A stretch of DNA of 37,364 nucleotides from CAZSAT01 sp964604675 (GTDB taxonomy: Bacteria; Myxococcota_A; UBA796; CAJQPC01). The DNA lies in the NCBI GenBank assembly GCA_964604675.1, contig CAZSAT010000071.1, positions 1 to 37,364 on the forward strand. Direction: 5' to 3'. Positions 1 to 11,153 of the stretch are shown one piece after another. Numbering within the stretch: the stretch's first letter is position 1; each line of letters begins with the position of its first letter. A model generated the notes under the pieces. It worked only from the letters and a program-made list of their open reading frames with translations, had not been told where the DNA came from and did no database searches. The position numbers and the translations under genes were made by a program.

Positions 1-643
<643 letters not shown>

Positions 644-653
644 GCCGAAGCCC

Positions 654-688
654 TTGACGGTCCCCGCCGCGGGCCCCACCTTGTCGCG
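654..688 (+). promoter_or_regulatory. Putative promoter of the ABC exporter gene
   Basis: TTGACG at 654-659 resembles a sigma-70 -35 box. After a 17-bp spacer comes CACCTT at 677-682, then 6 nt to the ATG. The -10 is one base off the TANNNT pattern seen before other genes here, but the 6-nt distance to the start codon is the same. No Shine-Dalgarno sequence is visible. Confidence 0.4.
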
Positions 689-2421
<1,733 letters not shown>

Positions 2422-2422
<1 letters not shown>

Positions 2423-2859
2423 TGATCCAGCTGGCGATGGGCGCCGCGCTGGCCGCCGAGCCGGTCGAGCCCGACGAGGGCCTCAAGGTCTACGCGAGCT
2501 CGCTCGCCGCCGGTCGCATCGTCATCGGGCTCGCACCCATCGTCGCGCCGGAGGCGTCGATGCAGTTGCTCGGGTTCCCGGTGGAGCACGACAACCCCAC
2601 GGGAAGGATGGTGGCGGGGCTCTTCGGCACACGGGACATCGCGCTCGGCGCGATCGTGCTGGCCAACCTCGACGACGAGCGGGCGCTGCGACGCACCTTC
2701 CTGCTGAACCTGTGCGTGGATCTGGCCGACGCGGCGGTGATCAGCATCCCGCTCTGGACCGACGCTGGCATCGACACCGGGGCCCAGCGCAGCATGGCGT
2801 TCGCGCTCGGCGGTGCCACCGCCTGGACGCTCGGGCTGACCCTGCCCTGGTCGTGGTAG
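2422..2859 (+). CDS. Small four-helix membrane protein (DUF4267-like)
   Basis: The 145-residue product has about four hydrophobic segments. The first part (GRIVIGLAPIVAPEA, then GRMVAGLFGTRDIALGA) resembles the pattern of the DUF4267-type membrane proteins: a glycine/Arg-containing helix, a Pro-Glu turn, then a G-x-RD-x-ALG motif. The function of that family is unknown. Start ATG and the upstream stop share one base (TGATG), suggesting translational coupling with the ABC exporter. The family assignment is by eye and tentative. Confidence 0.65.
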
Positions 2860-2862
2860 CGG

Positions 2863-4089
2863 TCAGAGGTCGGTGCGACCGGCCAACGACGCGCTACGGT
2901 TCGCAAGCCACGAGTCCAGGTGGTCCTGGTAGCTGATGATCGTGTCCAGGCTGACCTCGAGCCGGGGATCGACCCGCAGGAAGGGCTCGATGAGCGCGGC
3001 GGCCGTCGCGGCCTGCTCGGTGAGGGCCGTGGAGTCCGCCACCGCAGAGACCTCGGCGAGCGCCTCCAGGAACCGTGCGTGACACACGGCATCGGCCTTG
3101 CAGTTCTCCGCCAACGAACCCCAGGGGCTCTGGATCGGCGTGGTGTCGTAGAAGGCCCAGTCGTGGTCCCACGGGTGGAAGTTCGCCTGCCCGGTGGACG
3201 GATCGAAGTACACGCGGAAGTTGTTCCGGTTGTACACGTAGCCGTCGTACTGGCCCGTCCACATCTCGAGCGCCCAGAAGCGCAGGAACTGGTCGACGTC
3301 CAACACCCCGCCGAGCGCCTCGACGTAGGCGCCGGCCTGCCCGAGCTCCCGCGCGGCGGTCACGCCGTGGATGTCCGCCAGCCCCACGTCCACCCCCTCG
3401 TCGAGCTGGAACAGGTCGTGCAGAGAGCTCTCGAAGTCCAGCTGCGTGTAGCTGCCGTCGTCCCACAGCACGTAGTCGCCGTCGTAGAAGTTCCCGCTGC
3501 CGTCCTCGTACCGCTGGTCGAGGAACACGTCGTCGTAGGCCTCCACCAGGCTGTAGAGGCCGAAGGTGTCCCCGTTCACGGTGACCCAGGCATAGGCCAC
3601 CCGCGGAGCCCACACGCCCGCGGCCTCGTACAGGCTGTAGGCTGTGATCTCGTGCACCTTGGCGTGGTCCTGCACCTGGTTGTTCAGGTTGAGCCGCTCG
3701 AGGCCCTCCAGATCCTGGTCCGCGTACTCGTTCAGATCCACCTTGAAGGCCGTCTTCTGCGACAGGCTGCGGTAGCTTCCGAGGCGACCCTTCACGCGGA
3801 TGCCCACGGGGTCGGGAAGCTCGTCCCCGTCGAACGAGAGCATGGCCTGGACCTCGGTGTAGGGATCCGCCGACAGGCTGGCCCAGGCCAGGTCGTCCAC
3901 GGTCAGCTCGATCTCGTGCACGACGTCGAGGGAGAAGATCCAGCCATCGTCGTGCGCGGGCTCGCCGGGCCCGTCGACCGACTCGGTGCCCTCGCCTTCC
4001 GCGACGGCCGCGTCGTCCGGCCTGTCCGGCGCGAGCACGTCGACGTCGACCGAGGAAGCGAAGCAGGCGAGGAGACCGATCACGAGCAC
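2863..4089 (-). CDS. CotH-like surface lipoprotein
   Basis: The 408-residue protein begins with a very short lipoprotein signal (MLVIGLLAC, Cys at residue 9) and an acidic linker. The body matches the CotH family (spore-coat CotH/invasin fold, related to protein kinases): VKGRLGSYRSLSQKTAFKVD, then GLYSLVEAYDDVFL, then NRNNFRVYF and the metal-binding-like HPWDHDWAFY near the C-terminal third. Some CotH proteins phosphorylate secreted proteins; activity here is inference. GTG at 4089 is the first possible start; GTG at 4083 (MIGLLAC) would sit 7 nt after a TAGGGT box. The gene follows the peptidase gene by 24 bp on the same strand and meets the + strand gene 3 bp from its stop. Confidence 0.85.
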   Translation of the reverse strand: MLVIGLLACFASSVDVDVLAPDRPDDAAVAEGEGTESVDGPGEPAHDDGWIFSLDVVHEIELTVDDLAWASLSADPYTEVQAMLSFDGDELPDPVGIRVKGRLGSYRSLSQKTAFKVDLNEYADQDLEGLERLNLNNQVQDHAKVHEITAYSLYEAAGVWAPRVAYAWVTVNGDTFGLYSLVEAYDDVFLDQRYEDGSGNFYDGDYVLWDDGSYTQLDFESSLHDLFQLDEGVDVGLADIHGVTAARELGQAGAYVEALGGVLDVDQFLRFWALEMWTGQYDGYVYNRNNFRVYFDPSTGQANFHPWDHDWAFYDTTPIQSPWGSLAENCKADAVCHARFLEALAEVSAVADSTALTEQAATAAALIEPFLRVDPRLEVSLDTIISYQDHLDSWLANRSASLAGRTDL

Positions 4090-4096
4090 TACCCTA
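4084..4096 (-). promoter_or_regulatory. Possible TANNNT box before the CotH-like gene
   Basis: On the minus strand TAGGGT (4096-4091) is followed by 7 nt and GTG at 4083. This fits the leaderless spacing seen elsewhere, provided 4083 rather than 4089 is the start. Confidence 0.3.
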
Positions 4097-4113
4097 CTCC
4101 GGCCGACGGGTGC

Positions 4114-5871
4114 TCAGCGATGTCCGAGGAGTTCCAGCAGCTCCTCGGGGGTGGGGACGGTTCCAGGTGTCATCGGCAGCTGAGCGGGTACCCCCCCGCC
4201 GAGCCCTCCGAAGAGCATCGCAGGCGTCATGCCCATCATCGAGAGCATCGGGCGCAGGCCCTCCGCCATCTCCTGCCCCACCATCAACTCCAGCGCGCGC
4301 CAGCCCTCCGGGTCGATGCCCAGGTCCTCGTCCCCATGGGCCTCGTGGAGCCAGCGCTGTCCCAGGGCCTCCGCCCCCGGCAGTCCGTGGACCTCGAGCA
4401 AGCCGAGCCAGGTCGCCACATCGGCTTCCCGCCAGGCGAGGCTCTCGAAGGAGTGCTTCAAGGCGCGGTCGACCGCCGCGCGACCGTGCTGGTCCTCGAG
4501 CGCACGGTAGAGGTACGGAGCCTTCCCGTACACGAGCGCCGCGTACTCCAAGGGGCTGGCGTAGGCGGACACGGGACGAGCCGCAGGGCCGTCGGCGCCG
4601 CCGAGCAACCGGAAGGCGGCGTAGTTCAAGGCCACGCTCTTGTCGCTCAGCGCACGCCCCGCCGCCTCCCCGCGGACCTCCTCCATCACGGTTCCCGCGA
4701 GGTACTGGGCGAGCGCCTCGTCCACGAGCGGCGCATGGGCGCTGTCGGTGCCCACCAGCCCCGGGCTCCACTGGTGGGCCACCTCGTGCGCCACCACGAA
4801 GGCGCGCTGGTCCTCGAGGAAGGCGCTCATGTCCAGGCTGCCGCTGCCCCCGAGCTGGCGCATCATGGCCGCCATGGGCGACTGCGACTGCGATGGATCG
4901 GTGTAGAAGAAGCCCGCGATGAGCACGAGCCCGGAGAACTCCACCCCACCGGCACCACCGGCCAGGGTGGCTTCCACCACGTCCAGCTCGGTGTAGGGGT
5001 ACGGAACGAGGCGCCGATCGAGGCTCGCCAGGGCCTGCTCCGCCTCGTCGAGCACCTCGCGACCGACCTCGGCGTCGCGGGCCAGCGACCAGCTCCGCAC
5101 CGTCACGCCGCGCACCTGCCGTTCGACCACGCTCCAGTCCCGCGAGGCCACGATGACCAGGTCCCTCACCCCCGACCCCGAGGCCCGCGTCACGCTGCCC
5201 TGCCCGACCCGCTCCGGAGCCCCGTCGACCAGGTTCGTCACGGGCCGCAGGCCCTCGGGTGTGACGATCTGCACGTCGAAGTGCATGGGCTGACCCCAGG
5301 CCAGGTCGCCGATTCCGGTGGGTGCGTCGGTCGCGAAGCCGCTGCCCGTCCAGGGCGCCACCATCGGGTAGGCGCTCGCCGCGGTGAGCAAGCCGTCCCC
5401 CTCGCCCAGCAGGCCGTAGTCGGTGGACTCCGTGAGACCACCCGCACCAAGACCCGCTTGGGCCCACAGGTCGTTGGCGTCGGCCCGAAGGAGCTGGAGC
5501 TCCCCACCGAAGGCCAGCTCCAGAGTGGTGGACTCGCCGGGAGACAAGGGGGCGTCGAGGGTGACCTCGACCAGGCTCGGCCGCCGTGCGACCGTGGTGC
5601 CGCCCACCACCGAGTCGAGGCTCAGGCTCGCGCGGCTGCTGGCGCCGGTCTCCCCCGGACCGTTGGGATGCAAGAGCAGCGGCAGCGTGCTCACCACCTG
5701 CCCCGTCGTGTTCGTCCAGGTCAGGGTGCCACGCCCCCGGTAGGTGCCCAGGCTGTCGGAGATCGACAGGTCGAGCACGTAGTGTGGCAGGTCGTCCACC
5801 GCGGCCACGCGCTCCAGATCCTGCACCACGCCGGGGCGGAGCAAGGCGAGACCGGCGAACAAGGGGACCAC
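4114..5871 (-). CDS. M1-family (gluzincin) zinc metallopeptidase
   Basis: About 585 residues if translation starts at the GTG at 5871. The zinc motif HEVAH lies at about residues 362-366, followed by exactly 18 residues and the third ligand Glu385 (HExxH-x18-E), the hallmark of M1 aminopeptidases. Upstream, GGAGGVEFSG stands where the substrate-binding GAMEN-type motif is expected. The N-terminal ~250 residues look like a beta domain (GTLTWTNTTG). The frame stays open further upstream, across the divergent MAPEG gene, but that part is not a believable protein. The GTG is preceded by TACGAT and a 6-nt gap, which supports it. The N-terminus is only weakly hydrophobic, so export is uncertain. 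The CotH-like gene lies 24 bp downstream. Confidence 0.85.
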   Translation of the reverse strand: MVPLFAGLALLRPGVVQDLERVAAVDDLPHYVLDLSISDSLGTYRGRGTLTWTNTTGQVVSTLPLLLHPNGPGETGASSRASLSLDSVVGGTTVARRPSLVEVTLDAPLSPGESTTLELAFGGELQLLRADANDLWAQAGLGAGGLTESTDYGLLGEGDGLLTAASAYPMVAPWTGSGFATDAPTGIGDLAWGQPMHFDVQIVTPEGLRPVTNLVDGAPERVGQGSVTRASGSGVRDLVIVASRDWSVVERQVRGVTVRSWSLARDAEVGREVLDEAEQALASLDRRLVPYPYTELDVVEATLAGGAGGVEFSGLVLIAGFFYTDPSQSQSPMAAMMRQLGGSGSLDMSAFLEDQRAFVVAHEVAHQWSPGLVGTDSAHAPLVDEALAQYLAGTVMEEVRGEAAGRALSDKSVALNYAAFRLLGGADGPAARPVSAYASPLEYAALVYGKAPYLYRALEDQHGRAAVDRALKHSFESLAWREADVATWLGLLEVHGLPGAEALGQRWLHEAHGDEDLGIDPEGWRALELMVGQEMAEGLRPMLSMMGMTPAMLFGGLGGGVPAQLPMTPGTVPTPEELLELLGHR

Positions 5872-5928
5872 GTCCGCATCGTACGCCCTGCGCCGTGCTA
5901 AACACCCACACACACCGGAAACCCGCCC
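5872..5928. promoter_or_regulatory. Divergent promoter region: M1 peptidase / MAPEG gene
   Basis: Leftward: TACGAT (5883-5878), 6 nt, then the peptidase GTG at 5871. Rightward: TAAACA (5899-5904), 24 nt with a weak GGAA, then the MAPEG ATG at 5929. No clear -35 box was found for either. Confidence 0.5.
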
Positions 5929-6318
5929 ATGACCACTGATCTCTGGATGCTCGCAGCCACCGCCCTCTTGCAGTGGGTGCTGATCCTCACCGCCGCCACG
6001 CCGCGCCTGCTGAAGAACGGCATCGTGTACAGCGTGGGAAACCGCCACGCCGAGCCCCGCGACGTGCCCGAGTGGGCCGTGCGCGCCCAGAAGGCGTCCG
6101 ACAACCTCGCGGAGAACCTGCCCCTGTTCGCGGTGTTGGTGCTCGTGGTGAACGTGGCCGGCCTGCAGGGCGACCTGTCCGCGATGGGTGCGCAGATCTT
6201 CGTGTGTGCGCGGGTGCTCCACGCCGTGCTCTACATCGCCGGAGTGGCCTGGCTGCGCACCCTGGTGTGGGCGGTGAGCCTCGTCGGGCTGGGCCTGGTG
6301 GGAGCCGCCCTGTTCTGA
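5929..6318 (+). CDS. MAPEG-family membrane protein
   Basis: The 129-residue product has four transmembrane segments and the family pattern RAQKASDNLAENLPLFA in the second quarter, then FVCARVLHAVLYIAGVAWLR in the third. Length and layout match bacterial MAPEG proteins (membrane-associated proteins in eicosanoid and glutathione metabolism), whose bacterial substrates are mostly unknown. The gene is divergent from the peptidase and is followed 50 bp later by the MopE-like lipoprotein, which has its own promoter-like box. Confidence 0.88.
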   Translation: MTTDLWMLAATALLQWVLILTAATPRLLKNGIVYSVGNRHAEPRDVPEWAVRAQKASDNLAENLPLFAVLVLVVNVAGLQGDLSAMGAQIFVCARVLHAVLYIAGVAWLRTLVWAVSLVGLGLVGAALF

Positions 6319-6335
6319 GCGCGCACCTGGGCGGG

Positions 6336-6368
6336 TATGCTGCGCCCTGCGCACCCCTCGGAGCCCAC
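6336..6368 (+). promoter_or_regulatory. Promoter box and Shine-Dalgarno of the MopE-like gene
   Basis: TATGCT (6336-6341) is followed by a leader of 27 nt containing GGAG (6360-6363), 5 nt before the ATG at 6369. This is the leadered class of start in this window. Confidence 0.5.
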
Positions 6369-9300
6369 ATGCTCACCCTCGTCCTGCTGGCGGCTGGCTG
6401 CCGCACCGACTTCAAGCCCGTGACCGACACCGGCGCCCTCGCGACGAGCGAAGACGACACCGGCTCGGTGGGCACGCCGACCGACAGCGCGGCTCCCGAG
6501 GACTCGGACCCGCCACCCGACGACACGGGAGGCGACACCAGCGTGGACCCGCTCGACGAGGACGGCGACGGCTTCCCGGCCGACGAGGACTGCGACGACG
6601 GCAACTCCGAGATCCACCCCGACGCCCAGGAGGTCTGCGACGGGGTCGACAACGACTGCGACCTGCTCATCGACAGCGAAGACGACGACGTGGAGGGCGA
6701 GAGCACCTGGCTCGCCGACCTCGACAGCGACGGCTTCGGCGACGACCACGCCTCGGTCGAGAGCTGCGAGGCGCCCACCAGCTACGCCGCCGAGGGCGGC
6801 GACTGCGACGACACCAGCACCAACGTCAACCCGTCTGCCGCCGAGATCTGCAACGAGCTCGACGACGACTGCGACGGCCTCGTCGACGACGACGACGACG
6901 ACGTGACCGGCACCACCACCTGGTACCTGGACAGCGATGGCGACGGCGTCGGAAGCGACGCCTACGCCGTCGATGCCTGCGCCGCGGACGGCTTCGCCGA
7001 GCACGATGGGGACTGCGACGACGGCGACGACACCGTGTTCCCCGGCGCGAACGAGGTCTGCGACGGCCTGGACAACGACTGCGACGGTGACCTGGACGAG
7101 CCCGGAGCCGAGGGCGAGAGCACCTGGTACGCCGACGCCGACGGCGACGGCTGGGGCGACGCGGACGTGTCGTCCACCTCCTGCGACGGCGCCACCGGCT
7201 ACGTGGCCGACGCCACGGACTGCGACGATGCCGACGCCGACGTGAACCCCGCCGCCGACGAGCTGTGCGACGACGCCGACAACGACTGCGACGGCCTGGT
7301 CGACGACGACGACAGCGACCTCACCGACGCATCGACCTGGTACGCGGACAGCGACGGCGACGGCTTCGGCGACGCGGGAAGCAGCAGCGAGAGCTGCGAC
7401 CCCGCGTCCGGCCAGGTCGACGACACCAGCGACTGCGACGACGAAGACGGCGCGGTGCATCCAGACGCCGACGAGGTCTGCAACGGCGTCGACGACGACT
7501 GCGACGCGCTCGTGGACGACGACGACCCCGACCTCAGCGACGCCACCACCTGGTACCTCGACTACGACAGCGACGGATGGGGCGGCGTGCTCACCACCGA
7601 AGCGTGCGACGCGCCCAGCAGCTACGTCGCCACCGACGGTGACTGCGACGACACGGACAGCAGCACGTCGCCCGATGCCGAGGAGGTCTGTGACGGCATC
7701 GACAACGACTGCGACGGCGCGACCGACGACGACGCGACGGACACCACCACCTGGTACGCCGACAGCGACGCCGACGGGTTCGGCGCCCCCGACGACAGCC
7801 AGGACGCCTGCGACGCGCCCAGCGGCTACGGAGAAGATGCGACAGATTGCGACGACTCGAATGCAGCGGTGAACCCCGGCGCCGACGAGGTCTGCGACGC
7901 GGTCGACAACGACTGCGATGGCCTCGTGGACGACGACGACGACGACGTGTCCGACCCGTCGACCTGGTACGCCGACGCAGACGGCGACGGCTTCGGCGAC
8001 ACCTCCACGGAAGCGTGCGACACACCCAGCGGCCACGTGGACGTCGACGGGGACTGCGACGACACCGACGCCGACGTGAACCCGGACGCCGACGACGTGT
8101 GTGACGGGCTCGACAACGACTGCGACGGCCTGGTCGACGACGACGACCCCGGGGTGACCGACGCGGTGACCTCCTACCTCGACTACGACGACGACGGCTA
8201 CGGCGCCGCGGACGAAGCCCTCGCGAGCTGTGAGGTCCCCAGCGGGTACGTGACCGACGCGTCCGATTGCGACGACGCCGACGATGGCGTGCACCCCGAC
8301 GCGGACGAGAGCTGCGACGACGTCGACGAGGACTGTGACAGCGCGGTCGACGAGGCCGCCACCGACACCAGCACCTGGTACGCCGACGCCGACGGCGACG
8401 GCTACGGCGACCCCGACGCGTCCTCGGAAGCCTGCGACGCCGCCAGCGGCGAGGTCGACAACGACGAGGACTGCGACGACACGGACCCGAGCCTGAACCC
8501 CGAGACCAGCTGGTACATCGACTACGACGGCGATGGCTACGGCAGCGACAGCTACACGACCACCGGCTGCGAGCAGCCCAGCGGCTACACCGACAACGAC
8601 GAGGACTGCGACGACAGCGACGAGGCGGTCACGCCGGACCTGGCCTGGTACGTGGACGACGACTGCGATGGCTTCGGCGACGACGCCAGCGAGGTGACGA
8701 GCTGCGAGCAGCCGTCGGGCACGCTGGCCACCGGTGGCGACTGCGACGACGCCGACGCCCTGGCGAGCCCCGATGGCGTCGAGCTCTGCGACAGCCTCGA
8801 CAACGACTGCGACAGCACCGTGGACGAGGACTGCCAGGACCCGATCGAGCTGGGCTCACCCTCCGAGCCCGATCCGGGCACACCGTCGACGACGGCGGCC
8901 TGCGCCATGTTCGGCGAGACGAGCAACACCGGCTACGACCCCCACTACAGCGAGAACCTCGACAGCTTCATGGCGATGTTCGCCGGGAGCGTGTCGGGGT
9001 TGACGGAGCTGGTGGCGGTGGACGCCGAGGTCCTCGACTGGTCCAACCGATGCGGCAGCGACTACACCGCTTCAGCGGGGAACTTCAGCAGCACGGAGGC
9101 GTGGCCCACCCTCTCGAGCACCGGCAGCTACGGCATGGCGCGCTTCCGCGGCTACCTCCGCATCGGATGCGAGGAAGAGCTCAACCGCACCCTGGGCCTC
9201 ATCGGCAACGACAGCGTCTCGTTGACCATCGAGGGCACCGAGATCGCCACGGTCAACTGGTCGGACGGGCAGTGGAAGAAGTTCCGCTACGTGAGCTTCC

Positions 9301-9599
9301 CCGAGCCTGGACTGTACGCCTTCGAGGTGCAGTGGTCGACGAACCTGAACTGCAACATCGATCCCTTCGAGCTCGTGTGGGCCGAGGGCTTCGTCGAAGG
9401 CTACGACGACTACGACACCATGTGCGCCAGCTCGACGTGCAGCTACGGGACCGGGGTGGAGATCCCCGACTTCTCCATCATCGAGGGCGAGGCCCTGGCC
9501 CAGGCGACCGACGGAGGCTCCACCGAGTGTGTGCAGTGCGAAGCCGATGAGGACTGCGACACGTCGGAGACCTGCAACACCGCCGGGATCTGCGAGTAG
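6369..9599 (+). CDS. Giant MopE-like Cys/Asp-repeat lipoprotein
   Basis: The predicted product is 1076 residues. It starts with a short lipoprotein signal (MLTLVLLAAGC, Cys at residue 11) and a Thr/Ser/Asp linker. Residues ~64-820 hold 12 modules built on the same plan: DxDGDGFGD, a Cys, a PSGY-like turn, DCDD, NPxAxExCD, DNDCDGLVDDDD, then TWY. This is the putative metal-binding motif family named for MopE, a copper-binding surface protein of Methylococcus. Modules 10 and 11 lack the CDxxDNDCDGxxD half. Residues ~838-1050 form a non-repeat, PA14-like beta domain (WSDGQWKKFRYVSFPEPG). The last ~25 residues are a small Cys-rich knot (CxxC, DEDCD, C, C). ATG at 6369 was chosen over a longer frame because of the lipobox and the GGAG 5 nt before it. 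It is probably displayed on the cell surface; metal choice is unknown. Confidence 0.88.
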   Translation: MLTLVLLAAGCRTDFKPVTDTGALATSEDDTGSVGTPTDSAAPEDSDPPPDDTGGDTSVDPLDEDGDGFPADEDCDDGNSEIHPDAQEVCDGVDNDCDLLIDSEDDDVEGESTWLADLDSDGFGDDHASVESCEAPTSYAAEGGDCDDTSTNVNPSAAEICNELDDDCDGLVDDDDDDVTGTTTWYLDSDGDGVGSDAYAVDACAADGFAEHDGDCDDGDDTVFPGANEVCDGLDNDCDGDLDEPGAEGESTWYADADGDGWGDADVSSTSCDGATGYVADATDCDDADADVNPAADELCDDADNDCDGLVDDDDSDLTDASTWYADSDGDGFGDAGSSSESCDPASGQVDDTSDCDDEDGAVHPDADEVCNGVDDDCDALVDDDDPDLSDATTWYLDYDSDGWGGVLTTEACDAPSSYVATDGDCDDTDSSTSPDAEEVCDGIDNDCDGATDDDATDTTTWYADSDADGFGAPDDSQDACDAPSGYGEDATDCDDSNAAVNPGADEVCDAVDNDCDGLVDDDDDDVSDPSTWYADADGDGFGDTSTEACDTPSGHVDVDGDCDDTDADVNPDADDVCDGLDNDCDGLVDDDDPGVTDAVTSYLDYDDDGYGAADEALASCEVPSGYVTDASDCDDADDGVHPDADESCDDVDEDCDSAVDEAATDTSTWYADADGDGYGDPDASSEACDAASGEVDNDEDCDDTDPSLNPETSWYIDYDGDGYGSDSYTTTGCEQPSGYTDNDEDCDDSDEAVTPDLAWYVDDDCDGFGDDASEVTSCEQPSGTLATGGDCDDADALASPDGVELCDSLDNDCDSTVDEDCQDPIELGSPSEPDPGTPSTTAACAMFGETSNTGYDPHYSENLDSFMAMFAGSVSGLTELVAVDAEVLDWSNRCGSDYTASAGNFSSTEAWPTLSSTGSYGMARFRGYLRIGCEEELNRTLGLIGNDSVSLTIEGTEIATVNWSDGQWKKFRYVSFPEPGLYAFEVQWSTNLNCNIDPFELVWAEGFVEGYDDYDTMCASSTCSYGTGVEIPDFSIIEGEALAQATDGGSTECVQCEADEDCDTSETCNTAGICE
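6560..8840 (+). repeat. Twelve tandem MopE-type coding modules
   Basis: About 12 protein-level repeats of roughly 45-70 codons. The DNA is dominated by GAC/GAT codons, with runs such as GAC tandem at 6887-6902. Copies differ at many positions, so this is an old protein repeat rather than recent DNA duplication. The same codon bias leaves the opposite strand free of stops. Confidence 0.85.
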
Positions 9600-11145
9600 C
9601 AAGGAGCGCGAGCAAGGCGAGCCAGCCACCGGAGACCGGCCGGCCGGCGGTGCAGCCACAGCCGTCGGGCTCGGTCGCCGGGGCCTCTCCCGCCCGAGGG
9701 TCCGTGTCGGCGGCGTCGACACCGGTGTCCGAGTAGGGCAGTCCGAGCCGAAGCGCGCGCTGGGCCAGGTGGAGGTTCCGCGGCCGAAGGTCCTCCACGT
9801 GCTCCATCCACTCCTGGTCGTCGGTCAGGCTGACCTCGCCGTCGATCAAGCCCACCACGTTGACCTGGTTGTCCTTCCAGTACGGCGGGATGGTGGGTGA
9901 GGCGAGGTTCCAGAGGGTGCTCCGGGCGCCACCGGGGTCGCCGGCACACCACGAGCCCCCGTTCACCAGGTTCGTGTTCGCTGCGAACGCCGTGAAGAGG
10001 TTCTCGAGCGGAGAGTCCCGATGATGGTCGAGCTCCAGCTCGATGTCGTCGGAGTCGACGTGGGAGAACACGTTGCCAGACGCGCGGTGGTCCACCGTGA
10101 GGGCGTGGTAGTAGTCGGCCGAGAAGTGCACCGAGGTGGCGAGGCTGTCGGCGCTGTAGGCCACGTTGAAGCCGTGGTGACCTCCGCGACCCGTGAAGTG
10201 CACATCTTCGATCAGGATGTGCTTCGTGAGCTGGTCGAGCAGGAAGCCGTTGTCGGCGTTGTGCACGTCGACGCCGCGGACCCAGCTGTCGACCACCCCG
10301 CCGTAGAGGAAGAGGCCGTTGTAGCCTGGCTCCGCGAGGTGTCCGGCGTACTCGGTCTCCGGGAAGCGGAGCGTGAGGTCCTCGACCCCGACCTGCTCCA
10401 GCGCCGGAAGCGTGTACAGCCTGGGGCTCCAGGCCTCACGCGCGTCGAGACGGAGGGGTTGCTGCAGGGTGACGACGTTCCCGCTGATGGCGGCGATGCG
10501 AACGGGCCACGCGAAGCTGAGCGAGCTCTGCCAGTCACAGTCGCCAGCGTCGTTCTGTTCCGCGTGCAGGTGGCGGCCGAGGCTGCCCTCGTCGTCGTCG
10601 AGCAGCCGCAGCTCCACCAGCTGGCCGACGCTGAGCGCGTCCACATCGGACACGGTCAAGCTCGTGTCTCCGCGCGCGGCCTCGGAGACCGAGGTGACCG
10701 ACACACCGCGCTCGGTGGGCTCCACCCAGATCAAGCCACCGTTCCAGCTCCACTGCTCGGCCTCGCCCAGGATCTCCTCGAGGGAGAGCGGGAAGAACAG
10801 GGTGGTCGCGTCGCGCCCCTCCCCGCGCAGGACCACGTGGCTTCGGTCGATGGTCAGCACCTGCTCGAGCCGCCAGGTGCCCGCGGGCACGAGGACCACG
10901 CCGCCCTCCTCCGGCACCGCGGCGATGGCGTCGCGGAAGGCCTGGGTGTCGTCGGTTTCGCCGTCCCCGACCGCTCCGTGGTCGCGAACATCCACCACCG
11001 CGTCCCAGGCGGGCGGCTCCTCCTCCCCCGCGCGGTAGCCGGCATAGCTGAAGTCGGGCAGGCGACCCGTCGGCTGCCACAGCTCGCCCGCTTCCCCCCA
11101 GAGCTGGGAGGTGCCGGCGAACGCGACCGCGACGAGCAGGGTCAT
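9478..11145 (-). CDS. Secreted right-handed beta-helix protein (pectate-lyase-3-like) with MYXO-CTERM tail
   Basis: The product is 555 residues with a short Sec signal (MTLLVAVAFAG). Residues ~45-110 carry the typical start of a pectate-lyase-3-type helix: DVRDHGAVGDGETDDTQAF, then GGVVLVPAGTW. Helix rungs with N-G-L and H-H-G-F motifs follow. DGCGCTAG at ~494-501 with a hydrophobic stretch and RRSRR is a MYXO-CTERM sorting signal, which in Myxococcota is processed for surface anchoring. Such tails usually stop right after the Arg cluster. Here the frame runs on for ~33 more Arg/Pro/Ser-rich residues, antisense to the last 122 bp of the MopE-like gene. Last gene of a five-gene minus-strand run, 8 bp after the lipoprotein gene. 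The carbohydrate target is unknown. Confidence 0.85.
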   Translation of the reverse strand: MTLLVAVAFAGTSQLWGEAGELWQPTGRLPDFSYAGYRAGEEEPPAWDAVVDVRDHGAVGDGETDDTQAFRDAIAAVPEEGGVVLVPAGTWRLEQVLTIDRSHVVLRGEGRDATTLFFPLSLEEILGEAEQWSWNGGLIWVEPTERGVSVTSVSEAARGDTSLTVSDVDALSVGQLVELRLLDDDEGSLGRHLHAEQNDAGDCDWQSSLSFAWPVRIAAISGNVVTLQQPLRLDAREAWSPRLYTLPALEQVGVEDLTLRFPETEYAGHLAEPGYNGLFLYGGVVDSWVRGVDVHNADNGFLLDQLTKHILIEDVHFTGRGGHHGFNVAYSADSLATSVHFSADYYHALTVDHRASGNVFSHVDSDDIELELDHHRDSPLENLFTAFAANTNLVNGGSWCAGDPGGARSTLWNLASPTIPPYWKDNQVNVVGLIDGEVSLTDDQEWMEHVEDLRPRNLHLAQRALRLGLPYSDTGVDAADTDPRAGEAPATEPDGCGCTAGRPVSGGWLALLALLATRRSRRCCRSPTCRSPHRLRTAHTRWSLRRSPGPGPRPR

Positions 11146-11153
11146 CGGCGTAC

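Noticed and set aside
2920..5901. 993-codon plus-strand frame
   Set aside because: Antisense to the CotH-like and M1 genes; composition is His/Arg/Pro-rich shadow sequence with no domain, while the minus frames carry clear motifs.
5872..6354. Upstream extension of the M1 peptidase frame
   Set aside because: Antisense to the MAPEG gene, Gln/His/Arg-rich, no signal peptide; GTG 5871 has a promoter-like box.
5973..6368. Upstream extension of the MopE-like gene
   Set aside because: Overlaps the MAPEG gene in another frame and is Arg-rich nonsense; a lipobox and GGAG mark ATG 6369 as the start.
6231..8294. Long minus-strand frame (687 codons) rich in Val/Gly/Ala
   Set aside because: It is the complement of GAC/GTC-rich MopE modules, which lack stop codons on the other strand; no signal, domain or sensible start.
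6560..8840. Possible CRISPR or DNA tandem array
   Set aside because: Repeats are in frame, diverged, protein-coding and lack spacers of constant length.
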